Part shown: piece by piece, positions 25,753 through 36,264 of the stretch
How the letters are laid out: each line of letters starts with the position of its first letter
How positions within the stretch are numbered: position 1 is the first letter of the stretch
NCBI RefSeq assembly: GCF_900143565.1
Contig: NZ_FREX01000003.1
Location: forward strand, 1 to 64,000
Source of the DNA: Pseudovibrio sp. Alg231-02
GTDB taxonomy: Bacteria > Pseudomonadota > Alphaproteobacteria > Rhizobiales > Stappiaceae
Reading direction: 5' to 3'
DNA: 64,000 nt
Position numbers and translations under genes: made by a program
The notes under the pieces: model-generated
What the model was told of the DNA's origin: nothing
What the model saw: the letters and a program-made list of their open reading frames with translations, nothing else
The model's database searches: none

Positions 25753-27810
25753 CTAAGCCGCTTTTATGTCGCCGAGGAATTGGTCGATTTCCGTGCGGAG
25801 GTGGTCAGCTTCTGTGCGGAGTTCTTCGGAAGCGATGAGGACTTGCTTGGAGGTTACGCCGGTTTGGATGGCGGCCTCGTTGACCTTGGAGATGTTTTCC
25901 GTGACCTCCGCCGTTCCACCCGCAACTTCGCTGACGTTGGTTGCGATTTCCTGCGTGGCGAACTTTTGCTCACTGATTGCACAGGAGACAGCACTGGCAC
26001 GTTCGTCGATCTCACGAATGATCTTGTCGATGTCTTCCATTGCCGTGAGAGAGCCCTCTGTTGCGCGCTGGATATCTGCAATCTCGTTGCGGATCTGCTC
26101 GGTGGCCTGAGATGTCTGCTCTGCCAGCGACTTCACCTCGCTTGCCACCACAGCAAAGCCTTTGCCTGCTACCCCTGCCCGCGCGGCCTCTATTGTGGCG
26201 TTGAGCGCAAGCAGATTGGTTTGTTCGGCAATATCTGTAATGATGCTGACCACATCCCCCACACTTTGTGCAGCCTTGCGCAGTTCTGCTGCATCGGAAT
26301 TGGCGCTGTGCACTTGTTCCACGGCTTCTGACGCCGCTTTTCGGCAATGGTGCATCTGATTGCCGATTTCGGCGACGGAACTGTCGAGTTCCTCCGTTGC
26401 TGAGGCGACGGACTGGACGCTGCGGGACGCTTCTTCAGCTGCTGAAGCCACGGCTTTGGATTGGGAGCTTGTGAGCTCGGAGATATTCGACATTTCCTGA
26501 GAGGAGAGCTGCATGGTCTGCGAGTTGCGGCCCATGGTCTCCAGCACGTATGAGACAGCCTGCTCAAAATCAGCGATACGCCCTTCCAGAAACTCACCAC
26601 GCTCAAGCTGGACTGCGTGCTGAGTGTCTTGCTCGTGCTTCAGATCACGCGCCAGGATCATATTTTCCTGGAATACGGATACCGCCTTGATCATCTGGCC
26701 CACTTCGTTTTTAGCAGGCTCCGGCAGTTTGATGTTCAGGTTCCCACTCGCCAGTTGCTCCATGGCCTCAATGATACCTGCGAAGGAGCGCTGGATGGAT
26801 TTGATAAGGATGAAAGACATCAGGAACACCAGTAGGAAGGCAGCTGCTGCGATGCTCATGTGCAGTGTCAGGCGTCCGTTGGCATTGGCTTGAAGGTGCT
26901 CCGTATCTGTGATCAGGCTTGCGGCGATGGTGTTTTCCAGTGTCTTGAGCTGATTGATCTTTTGAGAGGCTGTTTCAAACCACTCCGGACCGCTTATTGC
27001 TTCCAGGTCAGTTGTGGAGTTTGCATCATCTAGCGCGATGTTGCGGTAGGTGTTCAGCTTCGTGTTGGCGGCCCCTTCTTGCACCTTTGTGAAGTCTGCA
27101 AAAATTTCACGTGTGGCGTAGGTCTGGAAGATATGAGTGAAGGCCTCTTGTTCCACGATCAGCTTTTGAAACTTCTTCATAGCTGCAGGTGGGAACGCGT
27201 TGCTTGCAAAGCCAGCGGCACCAACCGCCCGCTCCAACCCTGCCCGCTCCTTTGCCAGAAGGAAGGCATGATAACTCACAATGCGATCTACGATCTCCGC
27301 ATTGGGGCTGAGTTCACTCATGGAGCCGATGATATCCAGCTTATCGGAGTTGAGCTGGGTGTAGAAGCCGACGGCCTCTCCAATTTGCACGTTAAGGTCA
27401 TCCACTTCAGAACGCAGGGCTGGAGTCTTTTGCAGTTGCGCGTTGATGCCTTCCAGGTCTGCTGCAAATTCCGGCTGATAGATGGTCAGGTCAAAGTCAT
27501 CCAGAAACTGCAGGTAGTCGATGCGCGCTGTATCAGTTGCCCGGCGTTGCTCTTTCAGGTCAACCGCAAACTGCTGGCCTTTGCTGGCGAGGAACAAGGC
27601 AGTGGCTCCGCGCTCCTTTTGCTGCTCATGCACCAGACTGCCGATTTTGACCGACAGGCGCGTGAGCTGAGACAGTGCTGCCAGCTTCTGCTCGTCCTCG
27701 GTATCCACCTTGATGAGCTGATAGAGAAAAACGAGAGCTGCAATACTTGGAATAATTGAGAGCAGTGTAATAGTATGAACAATTCTGAGCTTAGCTAAAT
27801 ATGCAAACAT
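25753..27810 (-). CDS. Methyl-accepting chemotaxis protein with nitrate/nitrite-sensing (NIT) domain
   Basis: This 685-residue chemoreceptor has a TM helix at about 12-32, then a large helical periplasmic domain with [20 protein letters not shown]. That is the NIT-domain signature seen in nitrate/nitrite sensors such as NasR. A second helix lies near 320-340, then HAMP ([19 protein letters not shown]). The signalling domain has the hairpin tip [20 protein letters not shown] and [18 protein letters not shown]. No CheBR pentapeptide is seen at the C-terminus. It is monocistronic. The nitrate ligand is inferred from the domain only. Confidence 0.9.
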   Translation of the reverse strand: MFAYLAKLRIVHTITLLSIIPSIAALVFLYQLIKVDTEDEQKLAALSQLTRLSVKIGSLVHEQQKERGATALFLASKGQQFAVDLKEQRRATDTARIDYLQFLDDFDLTIYQPEFAADLEGINAQLQKTPALRSEVDDLNVQIGEAVGFYTQLNSDKLDIIGSMSELSPNAEIVDRIVSYHAFLLAKERAGLERAVGAAGFASNAFPPAAMKKFQKLIVEQEAFTHIFQTYATREIFADFTKVQEGAANTKLNTYRNIALDDANSTTDLEAISGPEWFETASQKINQLKTLENTIAASLITDTEHLQANANGRLTLHMSIAAAAFLLVFLMSFILIKSIQRSFAGIIEAMEQLASGNLNIKLPEPAKNEVGQMIKAVSVFQENMILARDLKHEQDTQHAVQLERGEFLEGRIADFEQAVSYVLETMGRNSQTMQLSSQEMSNISELTSSQSKAVASAAEEASRSVQSVASATEELDSSVAEIGNQMHHCRKAASEAVEQVHSANSDAAELRKAAQSVGDVVSIITDIAEQTNLLALNATIEAARAGVAGKGFAVVASEVKSLAEQTSQATEQIRNEIADIQRATEGSLTAMEDIDKIIREIDERASAVSCAISEQKFATQEIATNVSEVAGGTAEVTENISKVNEAAIQTGVTSKQVLIASEELRTEADHLRTEIDQFLGDIKAA

Positions 27811-28154
27811 GATAATATGGGTCCGCTGAAATCTAGCTAAGCATTTTCCCTTGTTTATTTACGGCCAGTTAACGATACAGGGCCGATTTCATGCATGCGA
27901 GTAGCATTTGGGATCGTGTGAAAGTTGCACTTTTGATAGAGCCTTGTTCAGAAGTTCTTTTTCTGGAAATGAAGTCCTTTTGTTATTCAGATAAAAAACA
28001 TTAGTTATTTCGTATATTCTTTAAAAACAAACATTAGAGATATCAGTAAACTGATTAATCAGGTCAACAATTATTGGCATACAAACTTAAATCAGAGCAG
28101 AGATTCGAAATAAAACGCCTCATTCAGCAAACTAATACATTCTGATTAAGCGTT
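27811..28154. other. AT-rich intergenic region upstream of the chemoreceptor
   Basis: About 340 AT-rich bases without a plausible gene. A 12-bp perfect palindrome, CTGATTAATCAG, lies at 28051-28062. The chemoreceptor promoter should lie in the left part. Confidence 0.5.
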
Positions 28155-28664
28155 TTACTTAGCTGAGCAAAATGAACGACTTACGTTACGTAGCATGCGC
28201 CAGGAAATGAACTTGTGGGCTGGGCCAACGGGCAGCATGTAGAGGTTGCCGAACCAGTTGTGGGTGATGACTGAGGACGTGATGCGGACCAGCGCCCCTT
28301 CATTTGCAGCGTCGACACTGATGGTGGTCATGACTGAGAGGTGCTTGTCTCTTGAGGTGAGCACTAACTCGCGATCCTCGATATGTTCCACCAAAAAGAA
28401 GTCGAGATATTCTCCCGCAGCAGGCGGAGTGGTCGGCCGCTCTTTTTCAAACCCTTTTATCCTTGTGACGCCAGCCAATGCAGAGATTTGGTCTCTCAGC
28501 CAAAAGGCAGCGTTGAGCCAGACAGACCGCTTGCTCAGCAAAGCGCAAGAGACCTCAAATGCGGTTGGTTGTGCGTTTATCTTCAAAGAATTGACGTGAT
28601 AGAAGTTAAGCTCTTCGCGTGGAGCAACCAATTGAGGGACCGGGATGGATGAGATTTCCGGCAT
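28155..28664 (-). CDS. DUF2867 family protein
   Basis: This 169-residue cytoplasmic protein has the DUF2867 pattern: ISALAGVTRIKGFEKERPTT, then GEYLDFFLVEHIEDRELVLT with RDKHLSVMTTISVD, and the C-terminal NWFGNLYMLPVGPAHKFISW. These proteins probably have a START/SRPBCC-like ligand-binding fold, but no function is established. The start at 28664 has AGGAG upstream. It is a lone gene flanked by AT-rich gaps. Confidence 0.8.
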   Translation of the reverse strand: MPEISSIPVPQLVAPREELNFYHVNSLKINAQPTAFEVSCALLSKRSVWLNAAFWLRDQISALAGVTRIKGFEKERPTTPPAAGEYLDFFLVEHIEDRELVLTSRDKHLSVMTTISVDAANEGALVRITSSVITHNWFGNLYMLPVGPAHKFISWRMLRNVSRSFCSAK

Positions 28665-28953
28665 TTCTGATGCTCCTTCAATGCAGCCATGACTAATGTG
28701 ACCATCTCTTTAGAATAATCTAAAGTACTTTTATAGACAACGGATTAGATCCTGTTACGCAGCTTGCCTGAAACTATAATTATATATCTTAGGCGCCACA
28801 CTCTCGCCTTATGATTGCAGCACACTTTTCCTTGCACCAGTTCGGTGTTTCTATTTTTATATTACGGGCAGATCACGTTGAGTGTGAGGTACAGCAAGAC
28901 AGGCTTTTCTGTATGGCTCTGTGCGCTTGCTGTGTCTGCTCACGGGGGAATTT

Positions 28954-29886
28954 ATGCAATCTAGTTTGCTTCGTGTTGCTATTGGGTGTTCCGTTCTCTT
29001 CACTGCTCAGGCCGCTTTTGCATCAGGCCTTTATCTTGTGCGTGAAGACGGCAGTGAGATCACAATCTATCTGAAATCCCAAAGCCCGAAGGATGCGACA
29101 GACCTCCTTGTTCTCATTCAAGGCTCTGACTGCAACAGCGTTGCTCACAATACTCTGATCAATGAGCAGTTTTCTCAGGTTTTGCCCGAAGCGGATGTTC
29201 TGACCGTTGAGAAATACGGGATCACATCCGACCTCTCGTGGGATCGCAGCAGCGATGTTCACCCTGATTGCCCAGCGGATTACATCCAGAACGACTCACC
29301 GGAACGTCGAACAGCAGATTACATCAAGACTATCAGTGAGCTGAAAGAAGGCGGGACTTACGAGCGCGTGTTCTTAGTTGGCGGAAGTGAAGGCGCAATG
29401 GTCGCCAACATGATTGCTGCAAAAACTGATTTTGTGACGGCCAGTGTTGCTCTGAATGGTGGAGGGCGTAAATTTCTGGATACAATCCTTTATAATATCA
29501 AACACACTTCCAACTCAAAAGAGCAGGAAAAAGAAGATACAGAGGGCTTTACCGGCTTTGCGATGCACGTGATGAACAGTGAGCCATTCGAATTAAACAT
29601 GGGCGATCACGGTTATGCTTGGTGGCGATACATGCTTAATTCTGACCAGCTGGAAATTCTTGCGCAGGTAGATAATCCACTTCTGATCGTGCAAGGAGGC
29701 AAAGACATCAATGTTTCACCTGAAGCTGTTGATCAACAGATTGCGAAACTCACGGAGCTGAGTAAGACCAATATTACTTACAAATCCTACCCAGACATGA
29801 CCCACTCCTTTAAGGGGGCCGGAGGGGAAAGCATGGTCGAGCAGGTCATCACCGACATTAAGGGATGGTTGGCGCAGCTGGATTGA
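28954..29886 (+). CDS. Secreted alpha/beta hydrolase
   Basis: This protein of about 310 residues has a signal peptide (MQSSLLRVAIGCSVLFTAQA, cleavage near AFA-SG). The hydrolase fold shows LLVLIQGSDCNS (oxyanion strand), the nucleophile elbow VGGSEG with Ser about 145, a late strand PLLIVQGGKDINV with the probable acid Asp, and the catalytic His in DMTHSF near the end. It is probably a periplasmic esterase or peptidase-like enzyme; the substrate is unknown. ATG 28954 follows GGGGGAA; an upstream in-frame start would spoil the signal peptide. A terminator follows. Confidence 0.82.
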   Translation: MQSSLLRVAIGCSVLFTAQAAFASGLYLVREDGSEITIYLKSQSPKDATDLLVLIQGSDCNSVAHNTLINEQFSQVLPEADVLTVEKYGITSDLSWDRSSDVHPDCPADYIQNDSPERRTADYIKTISELKEGGTYERVFLVGGSEGAMVANMIAAKTDFVTASVALNGGGRKFLDTILYNIKHTSNSKEQEKEDTEGFTGFAMHVMNSEPFELNMGDHGYAWWRYMLNSDQLEILAQVDNPLLIVQGGKDINVSPEAVDQQIAKLTELSKTNITYKSYPDMTHSFKGAGGESMVEQVITDIKGWLAQLD

Positions 29887-29893
29887 TCCATCG

Positions 29894-29920
29894 AAGGGCA
29901 GTTTTCTGCCCTTTTCTTTT
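29894..29920 (+). terminator. Rho-independent terminator after the hydrolase
   Basis: The stem AAGGGCAG / CTGCCCTT has loop TTTT and is followed by TTCTTTT. Confidence 0.85.
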
Positions 29921-29954
29921 ATGGTGGGGGATGGATTGTCAGCTTGGCTGCTTA

Positions 29955-30410
29955 TTAATGCAGTTCCAACTTTGCCTTGGCACTATCCTGCGAGTGACAG
30001 ACACCATCGCGCTTCATCTTGCGCTCGCACTGACGTTGGGAGGCAGGGATGAACTTTGGCTTCCACGCACGGACAACTTCTTTAAATTCTGCAAGGAACA
30101 GTTTGAGTTCTGCGGCATCAAGCTCTTCAAGAGCGATGCAGGAAACAACGGCAGGCTGGCCAAGGGCAACACGAATGAAGGTAAAGCGGTTCTTTGCGGT
30201 ATGGTTCTCGTGCAGCATCTGAACCATGACATGCTGCGGTACGTCGGCATCCTCTGAGAGGTAGGCCATCATCTTCAGGCGCTTGTCACAGGCCCGCATG
30301 TGGATCTCAATATCATCGGCATTCAGCGTACACTCACCGTCTGTATTAAAGACAGGTGCTTCCATGCCGCCATCCGATGCAACCTTATTCATAAGTGTTT
30401 GCGGTGTCAT
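29955..30410 (-). CDS. Unknown cytoplasmic protein, possibly CesT/YbjN-like
   Basis: This protein of about 151 residues has the spacing of type III secretion chaperones or YbjN-like folds. A central helix-strand pattern (CDKRLKMMAYLSED, then HVMVQMLHENHTAKNRFTFI) is followed by strand RVALGQPAVVSCIAL and a long helix LDAAELKLFLAEFKEVVRAW. This is a weak structural impression, not a motif match. A Cys-containing tail (RQCERKMKRDGVCHSQD) follows. ATG 30410 is preferred over TTG 30419. No secretion genes are nearby. Confidence 0.55.
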   Translation of the reverse strand: MTPQTLMNKVASDGGMEAPVFNTDGECTLNADDIEIHMRACDKRLKMMAYLSEDADVPQHVMVQMLHENHTAKNRFTFIRVALGQPAVVSCIALEELDAAELKLFLAEFKEVVRAWKPKFIPASQRQCERKMKRDGVCHSQDSAKAKLELH

Positions 30411-30787
30411 ATTCTGCAAGACAGACCATCCAATCCATTTGTTTCTATAGTGGCAGAAAATATCGAATATTCTCCTAAGAGCTCCCCGTTTTTGAGGCAG
30501 GAAGTTCCAGTCACCACTATGAATTGGAATAAGGGCAGAAACTGTCTTCTATGAGACACAAAGCCGTGATGTGCGTGCAGAAATCGTCAGTCTTACCACC
30601 TAAATAACGCTGCTGTGATCTGGGCTGACCCGCAAAACTGCGAAGGCAGTCATATGAGTTGTGATATTTACAAAACACAACCCAACCTGATCACATCTGC
30701 TGAACTCGGCGTCAGAGGGTATGGATAAGTGTTGAGAGACGCTTTTATGCCCGATGTGCCGTTTTTTAGTGCTGGGGTGTGTCCTTT
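30411..30787. other. Intergenic region without recognised gene
   Basis: About 380 bases. A short inverted repeat, GTTGTG/CACAAC, occurs near 30658-30683. GTGATC and GATCAC arms lie about 70 bases apart around it. I see no coding or RNA family signal. Confidence 0.4.
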
Positions 30788-31456
30788 TCAGATCAGCATC
30801 TTGGAGATGATGTTGATCTTCTGGTCCTGATGATTTGCCTGTAACGCTTCAATTCCGGCTCGCATGCCTTTGACCAGAGTATCGACGGACATGCTTGGTG
30901 CGCCGAGGTTCTGGATCATAGCAGCAACCTCTGGCAAATGAGGCAGGTGCACCCAACCAGCCCGAACCGGGAGATTGTGTTTCGTGATGTGGTGCAGGAC
31001 GCCGTACATCAGATGATTGCAGCAGAACGTGGCAGCTGAATCCGAAATATCCGTTGGCACCCCTGCATCACGCATGGCTTGCGTCATAGCCCGAAGAGGA
31101 ACCGTTGCGTAGTAGCCAACTGGCCCATCTGGCACGGTCAGCTCACCCTGAAGTGTGACACCTGCGGTATCGGTTACGCCATAGCGAGCGCAGTCGTTGA
31201 GGTTTTGTGCGAGGCGCTCCAGCGTGATCATGGAGCGACCACCATATTCGCCCAGCATGAGGACAGAGCTGGGTTTCAGCTCTTCCATAGCGGCCACGGT
31301 TTCTTCTATGCAGTGAAAATAGCTGCCAGAGACGATGCGGGAGACGATTTTAGCACCAGCGATCTCTTCACCATCCAGTGCCAACGCAAGCTTTTCTGCC
31401 GGATTGGTGGGCGTATTGGCATAGGCGCCAAAGCCTGTGATGAGAATGGTTTCCAT
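30788..31456 (-). CDS. pcp: Pyroglutamyl-peptidase I (peptidase family C15)
   Basis: This enzyme removes N-terminal pyroglutamate from peptides. The 222-residue protein has the opening METILITGFGAYANTPTNPA and the C15 triad: Glu80 in MITLERLAQN, Cys146 in AATFCCNHLMYG and His170 in GWVHLPHLP. The start at 31456 has AGGGAG upstream; a longer frame would add 34 residues without family support. It lies 136 bases from pyrF and points the same way. Confidence 0.93.
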   Translation of the reverse strand: METILITGFGAYANTPTNPAEKLALALDGEEIAGAKIVSRIVSGSYFHCIEETVAAMEELKPSSVLMLGEYGGRSMITLERLAQNLNDCARYGVTDTAGVTLQGELTVPDGPVGYYATVPLRAMTQAMRDAGVPTDISDSAATFCCNHLMYGVLHHITKHNLPVRAGWVHLPHLPEVAAMIQNLGAPSMSVDTLVKGMRAGIEALQANHQDQKINIISKMLI

Positions 31457-31591
31457 AAAATGCGCTCCCTCTCGTTTAGATCGCGCAAATGGTACCCAGA
31501 GCAGCTTAAGCCTTTGTTCAAGAGACAAAGACAGATGAAGCAAAAAGAGCCTCTGCATGACAGAGGCTCCCGAGTTTGTGCAGTTTAGGCC

Positions 31592-32308
31592 TTACAGAGC
31601 GCTCTCGATCTCAGCGACAACAGCTTCAGCTGCGGCGCGGGGGTCTTCGGCGCGGTAGATTGGGCGGCCGATGACGAGATAATCGGAACCCGCTTTGATT
31701 GCGTCGTAGGGTGTCATCACGCGGCGCTGATCACCAGCATCTGCACCTTTAGGGCGTACGCCTGGTGTCACGATGCAGAGCTTGTCGCCAACTTTGGCAC
31801 GCATGGCGGCGGATTCCATTGGCGAGCAGACGATGCCACCGACGCCAGCAGTTACCGCATCAAGCGCACGCTGTTCCACCAAGGTTGCTGTAGGGCCGAC
31901 GTAGCCCGCGTCTTTGAGGTCTTGCTCATCCATTGAGGTGAGCACGGTGACGCCCAGCAGGCAGAGGTCTTTGTTGCTGACTTCTTCCAGTGCCTTTACA
32001 GCAGCGCGCATATTTTTCGGGTAAGCGTGCACGGTCATGAACTTCATGCCCATTTTTGCAACGTTTTTCACTGCGCTGGTGATGGTGTTGTCGATATCCA
32101 GAAGCTTCACATCCAGAAAGATGGAATGCCCTTCCTTCGCCATCTCTTCAGCAAACTGAAGACCACCTGCGAACTGGAGTTGCATACCAATTTTGTAAGT
32201 GCCGACAAGTCCTTGTGTTTGTTTGACGAGCTGGCGGGCCTCATCAACTGTTGGAACATCCAGAGGGAGGATCAGGCGATCGACTGCACTTGCTGGGCGA
32301 TAAGACAT
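31592..32308 (-). CDS. pyrF: Orotidine 5'-phosphate decarboxylase
   Basis: PyrF carries out the last step of UMP synthesis. The 238-residue TIM barrel shows RLILPLDVPTVDEA (first Asp), the catalytic array IFLDVKLLDIDNTI (DxKxxD type), MTVHAYP, VTVLTSMDEQDL, and the phosphate-binding VTPGVRP...YLVIGRPIY. ATG 32308 has GGAG seven bases upstream; a TTG four codons earlier is less likely. It diverges from the histidine operon across about 200 bases. Confidence 0.95.
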   Translation of the reverse strand: MSYRPASAVDRLILPLDVPTVDEARQLVKQTQGLVGTYKIGMQLQFAGGLQFAEEMAKEGHSIFLDVKLLDIDNTITSAVKNVAKMGMKFMTVHAYPKNMRAAVKALEEVSNKDLCLLGVTVLTSMDEQDLKDAGYVGPTATLVEQRALDAVTAGVGGIVCSPMESAAMRAKVGDKLCIVTPGVRPKGADAGDQRRVMTPYDAIKAGSDYLVIGRPIYRAEDPRAAAEAVVAEIESAL

Positions 32309-32512
32309 GCGAGGCTCCAAATATCTGCTAGATAAACGGCTCAGTTCCTAACAGTTTGTGCCGAGAAATACCAGAGGGAGTAGCAGATCCTAGCTTTTTC
32401 ATCTTTGGGTATTTTCAGCGATCCCTTAGCCTGTTAAAACGGCGCGTCTTTAAATGCTTGTGCAGGGGTTTTGCATGAGTATAAGGACTATAAACTTATC
32501 AAGGGACATCCC

Positions 32513-33106
32513 ATGCGTCAGGCCACTATTGCCCGCGGCACAAAAGAAACGACGATCTCTGTTTCCATCAATCTGGATGGCACAGGCAAGTACGACATCA
32601 AAACCGGTGTTGGTTTCTTTGATCATATGTTGGAACAACTTTCCCGACATTCGCTCGTGGACATGACGATCCGCGCAGATGGTGACACCCATATTGACGA
32701 CCACCACACCACCGAGGATGTGGGCATTGCTCTGGGACAAGCGTTTAAAGAAGCGCTTGCCGACATGAGCGGCATCACCCGCTATGCAGACACGCACCTT
32801 GCGATGGATGAAGCTCTGACTCGTGTGGCTCTGGATGTCTCCGGTCGTCCTTTCCTTGTCTGGCAGGTAGATTTCCCACGGGACAAGGTTGGCACGTTTG
32901 ATACTGAGCTTTTTGAGGAGTTCTTCCGTGCGTTTGCCATGAATGCAGGTTTTACTCTGCACATTGCAAACCTTTATGGCACCAATTGCCATCATATTGC
33001 GGAAACATGCTTTAAAGCAGTTGCGCGTACTGTACGCACAGCTATCGAACCAGATCCACGTCAGAGTGGACGCGTGCCAACTACAAAAGGTCAGCTTGGC
33101 GGCTAA
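32513..33106 (+). CDS. hisB: Imidazoleglycerol-phosphate dehydratase
   Basis: HisB catalyses the sixth step of histidine synthesis. The 197-residue monofunctional enzyme has the metal-binding motifs [27 protein letters not shown] and [13 protein letters not shown], and the segment [16 protein letters not shown]. Start ATG 32513 follows AAGGGA; the first ATG of the longer frame (32471) is not supported. It is the first gene of hisB-DUF2628-hisH-hisA-hisF-hisE. Confidence 0.96.
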   Translation: MRQATIARGTKETTISVSINLDGTGKYDIKTGVGFFDHMLEQLSRHSLVDMTIRADGDTHIDDHHTTEDVGIALGQAFKEALADMSGITRYADTHLAMDEALTRVALDVSGRPFLVWQVDFPRDKVGTFDTELFEEFFRAFAMNAGFTLHIANLYGTNCHHIAETCFKAVARTVRTAIEPDPRQSGRVPTTKGQLGG

Positions 33107-33141
33107 CCTTTTCGGCCCGCAGCTCTGCTTGTTCAGGGAGA

Positions 33142-33615
33142 ATGCAATTGGCTGTCTATTATGTCATGACCGAACCAGGGGTTTCACTTGACCACCTGAA
33201 GGACGAGGACGCACGAAACATCAAGTTCGTGAAAGACGGTTTCTCGTGGTGGGCGATGCTCTTCCCGCTGCTCTGGTCTTTGTACAACCGGATGTGGCTG
33301 GTCTTCCTCGGGTATCTGGCAGCTATCATTGCACTGGTGTTTGTAGCTGAAGCCTTTGGCTCTACCACTGGCGGCTTTATCACCGTGCTCGCCACTTTAT
33401 TTTTTGCGATGGAAGCCGGGTTCCTGAAAAGCTGGAGCCTGCGCCGCAAAAACTGGCAGACTGTCGGGTTTATCTCTGCCGCCAATCTGGATGAGGCAGA
33501 AATTCGTTTCTTCGACCGCGTTTCCAAAACTAAAAGTGAAGTGCGGCTTCCACAGGGGCCAGTGGCCCCACACACCAGCGACACTGACGTCGTTGGAATG
33601 ACACTCAAGCGATAA
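33142..33615 (+). CDS. DUF2628 membrane protein within the his operon
   Basis: This 157-residue protein opens [13 protein letters not shown], followed by [24 protein letters not shown], the hallmark of DUF2628. It has three hydrophobic segments between residues 38 and 95 and a soluble C-terminus. It sits between hisB and hisH with 35- and 13-base gaps, a position kept in many Rhizobiales. No enzymatic motif is visible, and no role in histidine synthesis is known. Confidence 0.85.
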   Translation: MQLAVYYVMTEPGVSLDHLKDEDARNIKFVKDGFSWWAMLFPLLWSLYNRMWLVFLGYLAAIIALVFVAEAFGSTTGGFITVLATLFFAMEAGFLKSWSLRRKNWQTVGFISAANLDEAEIRFFDRVSKTKSEVRLPQGPVAPHTSDTDVVGMTLKR

Positions 33616-33628
33616 CAGGAGTTTCTTC

Positions 33629-34282
33629 ATGAGTGTGGCAATTATTGATTATGGTTCTGGCAACTTGCGCTCCGCGGCAAAGGCGTTTGAGCATGCAGCC
33701 CATAACCATCATCATACTCATGAGGTTACGGTAACTTCTGATCCTTCAGTTGTTGCCAAGGCTGACCGTATCGTTCTGCCCGGTGTTGGCGCATTTGCGG
33801 ATTGTCGCCGTGGCCTGCTGGCACTGGGTGGCATGGAAGAGGCATTGGCGGAAGCTGTGCTCACCAACGGTAAACCCTTCATGGGTATTTGCGTGGGCAT
33901 GCAGTTGCTGGCGACTCGTGGGCTTGAATTTGAGAGGGCGGAAGGGCTGGACTGGATCAGTGGTGATGTCACCGCGATGAAACCAGCTAATCCTGAGCTG
34001 AAAATTCCTCACATGGGTTGGAACACCATCAACGTCACTGGTGATGAACATCCGGTGCTTGAAGGCATCAAAACCGGCGGTGATGGCCTGCACGCTTACT
34101 TCGTGCACTCCTATCACTTTGCGACCGAGAACCCTGAACACCGTTTGGCAAGCTTTGACTATGCGGGTGAGTTCACTGCGATGGTTGGCCGAGACAACAT
34201 GGTTGGCACGCAGTTTCACCCGGAAAAGAGCCAGAAGCTCGGTCTCTCTTTGATTTCCAATTTCCTGAGCTGGGCGCCGTAA
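33629..34282 (+). CDS. hisH: Imidazole glycerol phosphate synthase, glutaminase subunit
   Basis: HisH releases ammonia from glutamine and channels it to HisF. The 217-residue class I amidotransferase has the nucleophile in GICVGMQLL and the His-Glu pair in [10 protein letters not shown]. The oxyanion-strand region is [12 protein letters not shown] His-rich insert (HNHHHTHE, near residue 30) is a local oddity in the first variable loop. It is followed 45 bases later by hisA. Confidence 0.95.
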   Translation: MSVAIIDYGSGNLRSAAKAFEHAAHNHHHTHEVTVTSDPSVVAKADRIVLPGVGAFADCRRGLLALGGMEEALAEAVLTNGKPFMGICVGMQLLATRGLEFERAEGLDWISGDVTAMKPANPELKIPHMGWNTINVTGDEHPVLEGIKTGGDGLHAYFVHSYHFATENPEHRLASFDYAGEFTAMVGRDNMVGTQFHPEKSQKLGLSLISNFLSWAP

Positions 34283-34327
34283 CGGCTGCCCGCTTTCAGT
34301 GACACAGACAAGTCCAAGGACAGAATT

Positions 34328-35071
34328 ATGATTATTTTTCCAGCGATTGACCTTAAAGGTGGCCAGTGCGTTCGTTTGAAACTGGGCGACATGGATCAGG
34401 CAACCGTGTTTAACGATGACCCGGGTGCACAGGCGAAGGCGTTTCAGGACCAGGGCTTTGAATGGCTGCACGTTGTTGACCTTGATGGTGCGTTTGCCGG
34501 TGAAACCAAAAACGGCGAAGCTGTTGATGCGATCCTTGCCAACACAACCAACCCGGTTCAACTGGGCGGCGGTATCCGCACCATGGAACACATCGACAAC
34601 TGGCTGGCGAAAGGCGTTGCACGCGTCATTCTTGGTACCGTGGCTCTCCGTGATCCTGAGCTGGTGAAGGAAGCTTGCAAGAAGTACCCTGACCGCATTG
34701 CCGTTGGTATCGACGCAAAAGGTGGCAAGGTTGCCGTTGAAGGTTGGGCAGAGACCTCTGAGCTGACTGTGATTGAGCTGGCGAAGCAGTTCGAAGATGC
34801 TGGCGTTGCAGCGATCATCTACACCGACATTGACCGTGATGGTGTGCTGAAGGGCCTGAACATTGAGAGCACACTGGAGCTGGCGAATGCAGTGAGCATT
34901 CCGATTATTGCTTCCGGTGGCTTGGCAGATATCAAGGACATTGAGCGTCTGGTGCAAACAGACTGCGATATTCTTGAGGGCGCGATCTCTGGCCGTGCAC
35001 TATATGACGGTCGCCTTGACCCTGCAGAAGCGCTTGATCTGATCAAGAAAAGCCGTGAGGGCCTCGCATGA
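34328..35071 (+). CDS. hisA: Phosphoribosylformimino-5-aminoimidazole carboxamide ribotide isomerase
   Basis: This is the fourth enzyme of histidine synthesis, an Amadori rearrangement in a TIM barrel. The 247 residues show the catalytic Asp in [14 protein letters not shown], the half-barrel repeat [11 protein letters not shown], the second Asp in [13 protein letters not shown], and phosphate loops ASGGLADI and GAISGRALY. Its stop overlaps the hisF start (ATGA). Confidence 0.96.
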   Translation: MIIFPAIDLKGGQCVRLKLGDMDQATVFNDDPGAQAKAFQDQGFEWLHVVDLDGAFAGETKNGEAVDAILANTTNPVQLGGGIRTMEHIDNWLAKGVARVILGTVALRDPELVKEACKKYPDRIAVGIDAKGGKVAVEGWAETSELTVIELAKQFEDAGVAAIIYTDIDRDGVLKGLNIESTLELANAVSIPIIASGGLADIKDIERLVQTDCDILEGAISGRALYDGRLDPAEALDLIKKSREGLA

Positions 35072-35847
35072 CCCTGAAGGCTCGCATTATTCCATGCCTT
35101 GATGTGAAGGATGGCCGCGTCGTGAAAGGCGTCAACTTTGTTGACCTGATTGATGCTGGCGACCCTGTTGAGGCAGCCAAAGCTTATGACGCAGCTGGTG
35201 CAGATGAACTGACATTCCTTGACATCACGGCCTCCAGCGACAATCGCGACACGATCTATGATGTTGTGCAACGCACTGCTGAAGCTTGCTTTATGCCAGT
35301 GACTGTTGGCGGCGGTGTGCGCACTGTTGAAGACATCCGCAAGCTGCTGATCGCCGGGGCTGACAAAGTTTCAATCAACACCGCAGCGGTGAAAAATCCT
35401 GAATTTATTCGGGAAGCAGCTCAGAAATTCGGTAGTCAGTGCATTGTTGTCAGCATTGATGCCAAGCGCGTTTCTGCTGAAGGCGAAGAAGAGCGTTTTG
35501 AGATCTTCACCCATGGTGGCCGTACGCCAACTGGCATTGATGCTGTTGAATTTGCGCGTAAGGCAGTGGACCTTGGCGCTGGTGAGCTGCTTGTTACATC
35601 TATGGACCGTGACGGCACGCAAGAGGGCTACAATTTGCCGCTTACCCGTGCAATTGCGGATGCTGTACATGTACCTGTGATCGCTTCCGGTGGGGTTGGA
35701 ACTCTGGATCATCTGGTTGAGGGTGTTCGTGATGGACACGCAACTGCTGTGCTTGCTGCTTCAATCTTCCATTTTGGGACTTACAGCATTGAAGAAGCCA
35801 AGCAACACATGGCAGATGCTGGAATTCCTATGCGTCTGGATAAGTAA
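35068..35847 (+). CDS. hisF: Imidazole glycerol phosphate synthase, cyclase subunit
   Basis: HisF makes imidazole glycerol phosphate and AICAR using ammonia from HisH. The 259-residue TIM barrel has [16 protein letters not shown] (catalytic Asp11), [23 protein letters not shown] (second Asp near 130), [12 protein letters not shown] and [11 protein letters not shown]. It overlaps hisA by four bases. Confidence 0.97.
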   Translation: MTLKARIIPCLDVKDGRVVKGVNFVDLIDAGDPVEAAKAYDAAGADELTFLDITASSDNRDTIYDVVQRTAEACFMPVTVGGGVRTVEDIRKLLIAGADKVSINTAAVKNPEFIREAAQKFGSQCIVVSIDAKRVSAEGEEERFEIFTHGGRTPTGIDAVEFARKAVDLGAGELLVTSMDRDGTQEGYNLPLTRAIADAVHVPVIASGGVGTLDHLVEGVRDGHATAVLAASIFHFGTYSIEEAKQHMADAGIPMRLDK

Positions 35848-35901
35848 ATTTCGCTCAGGTATTCAGAGTAATCCTGAAGCGGCCTCAACAAGGCTAGCCA
35901 A

Positions 35902-36225
35902 ATGACCAATTTTACCCTTTCGGACCTAGAGGCTATTGTTGCTGCACGTGCGAACAGTGACGATGAAATGTCATATACCCGCAAACTCATTTCAAAGGGC
36001 GTTTCCAAGTGTGCACAGAAGCTTGGAGAGGAAGCCGTTGAAACTGCGATTGCAGCCGTAGAAGGTGATAGGGACGGCGTTGCTTCTGAAGCAGCTGACC
36101 TGCTTTATCATCTACTTGTTGTTATGAAGGTTTCCGATGTGTCGCTGGATGAAGTTCTAGCTAAGCTTGCAGCACGCACCGGCCAAACCGGACTGGAAGA
36201 AAAAGCGTCTCGTACGGACGACTAG
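35902..36225 (+). CDS. hisE: Phosphoribosyl-ATP diphosphatase
   Basis: HisE is the second step of histidine synthesis, hydrolysing PR-ATP to PR-AMP. The 107-residue MazG-like helical protein has the metal-binding signature [17 protein letters not shown] and [15 protein letters not shown]. The cyclohydrolase HisI is not fused to it and not in the window. It is the last his gene here, 54 bases after hisF. Confidence 0.95.
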   Translation: MTNFTLSDLEAIVAARANSDDEMSYTRKLISKGVSKCAQKLGEEAVETAIAAVEGDRDGVASEAADLLYHLLVVMKVSDVSLDEVLAKLAARTGQTGLEEKASRTDD

Positions 36226-36264
36226 TTTTCTTCCTGTCACGCGAAGTGGGAGGCACGAGGGGCC

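Noticed and set aside
30590-30720. Possible operator or small RNA from nested GTGATC/GATCAC and GTTGTG/CACAAC arms
   Set aside because: The arms are only six bases and widely spaced, so chance is a sufficient explanation.
33746-34957. 403-codon minus-strand frame opposite hisH and hisA
   Set aside because: It is a shadow of the codon bias of two conserved enzymes and lacks any motif or SD.
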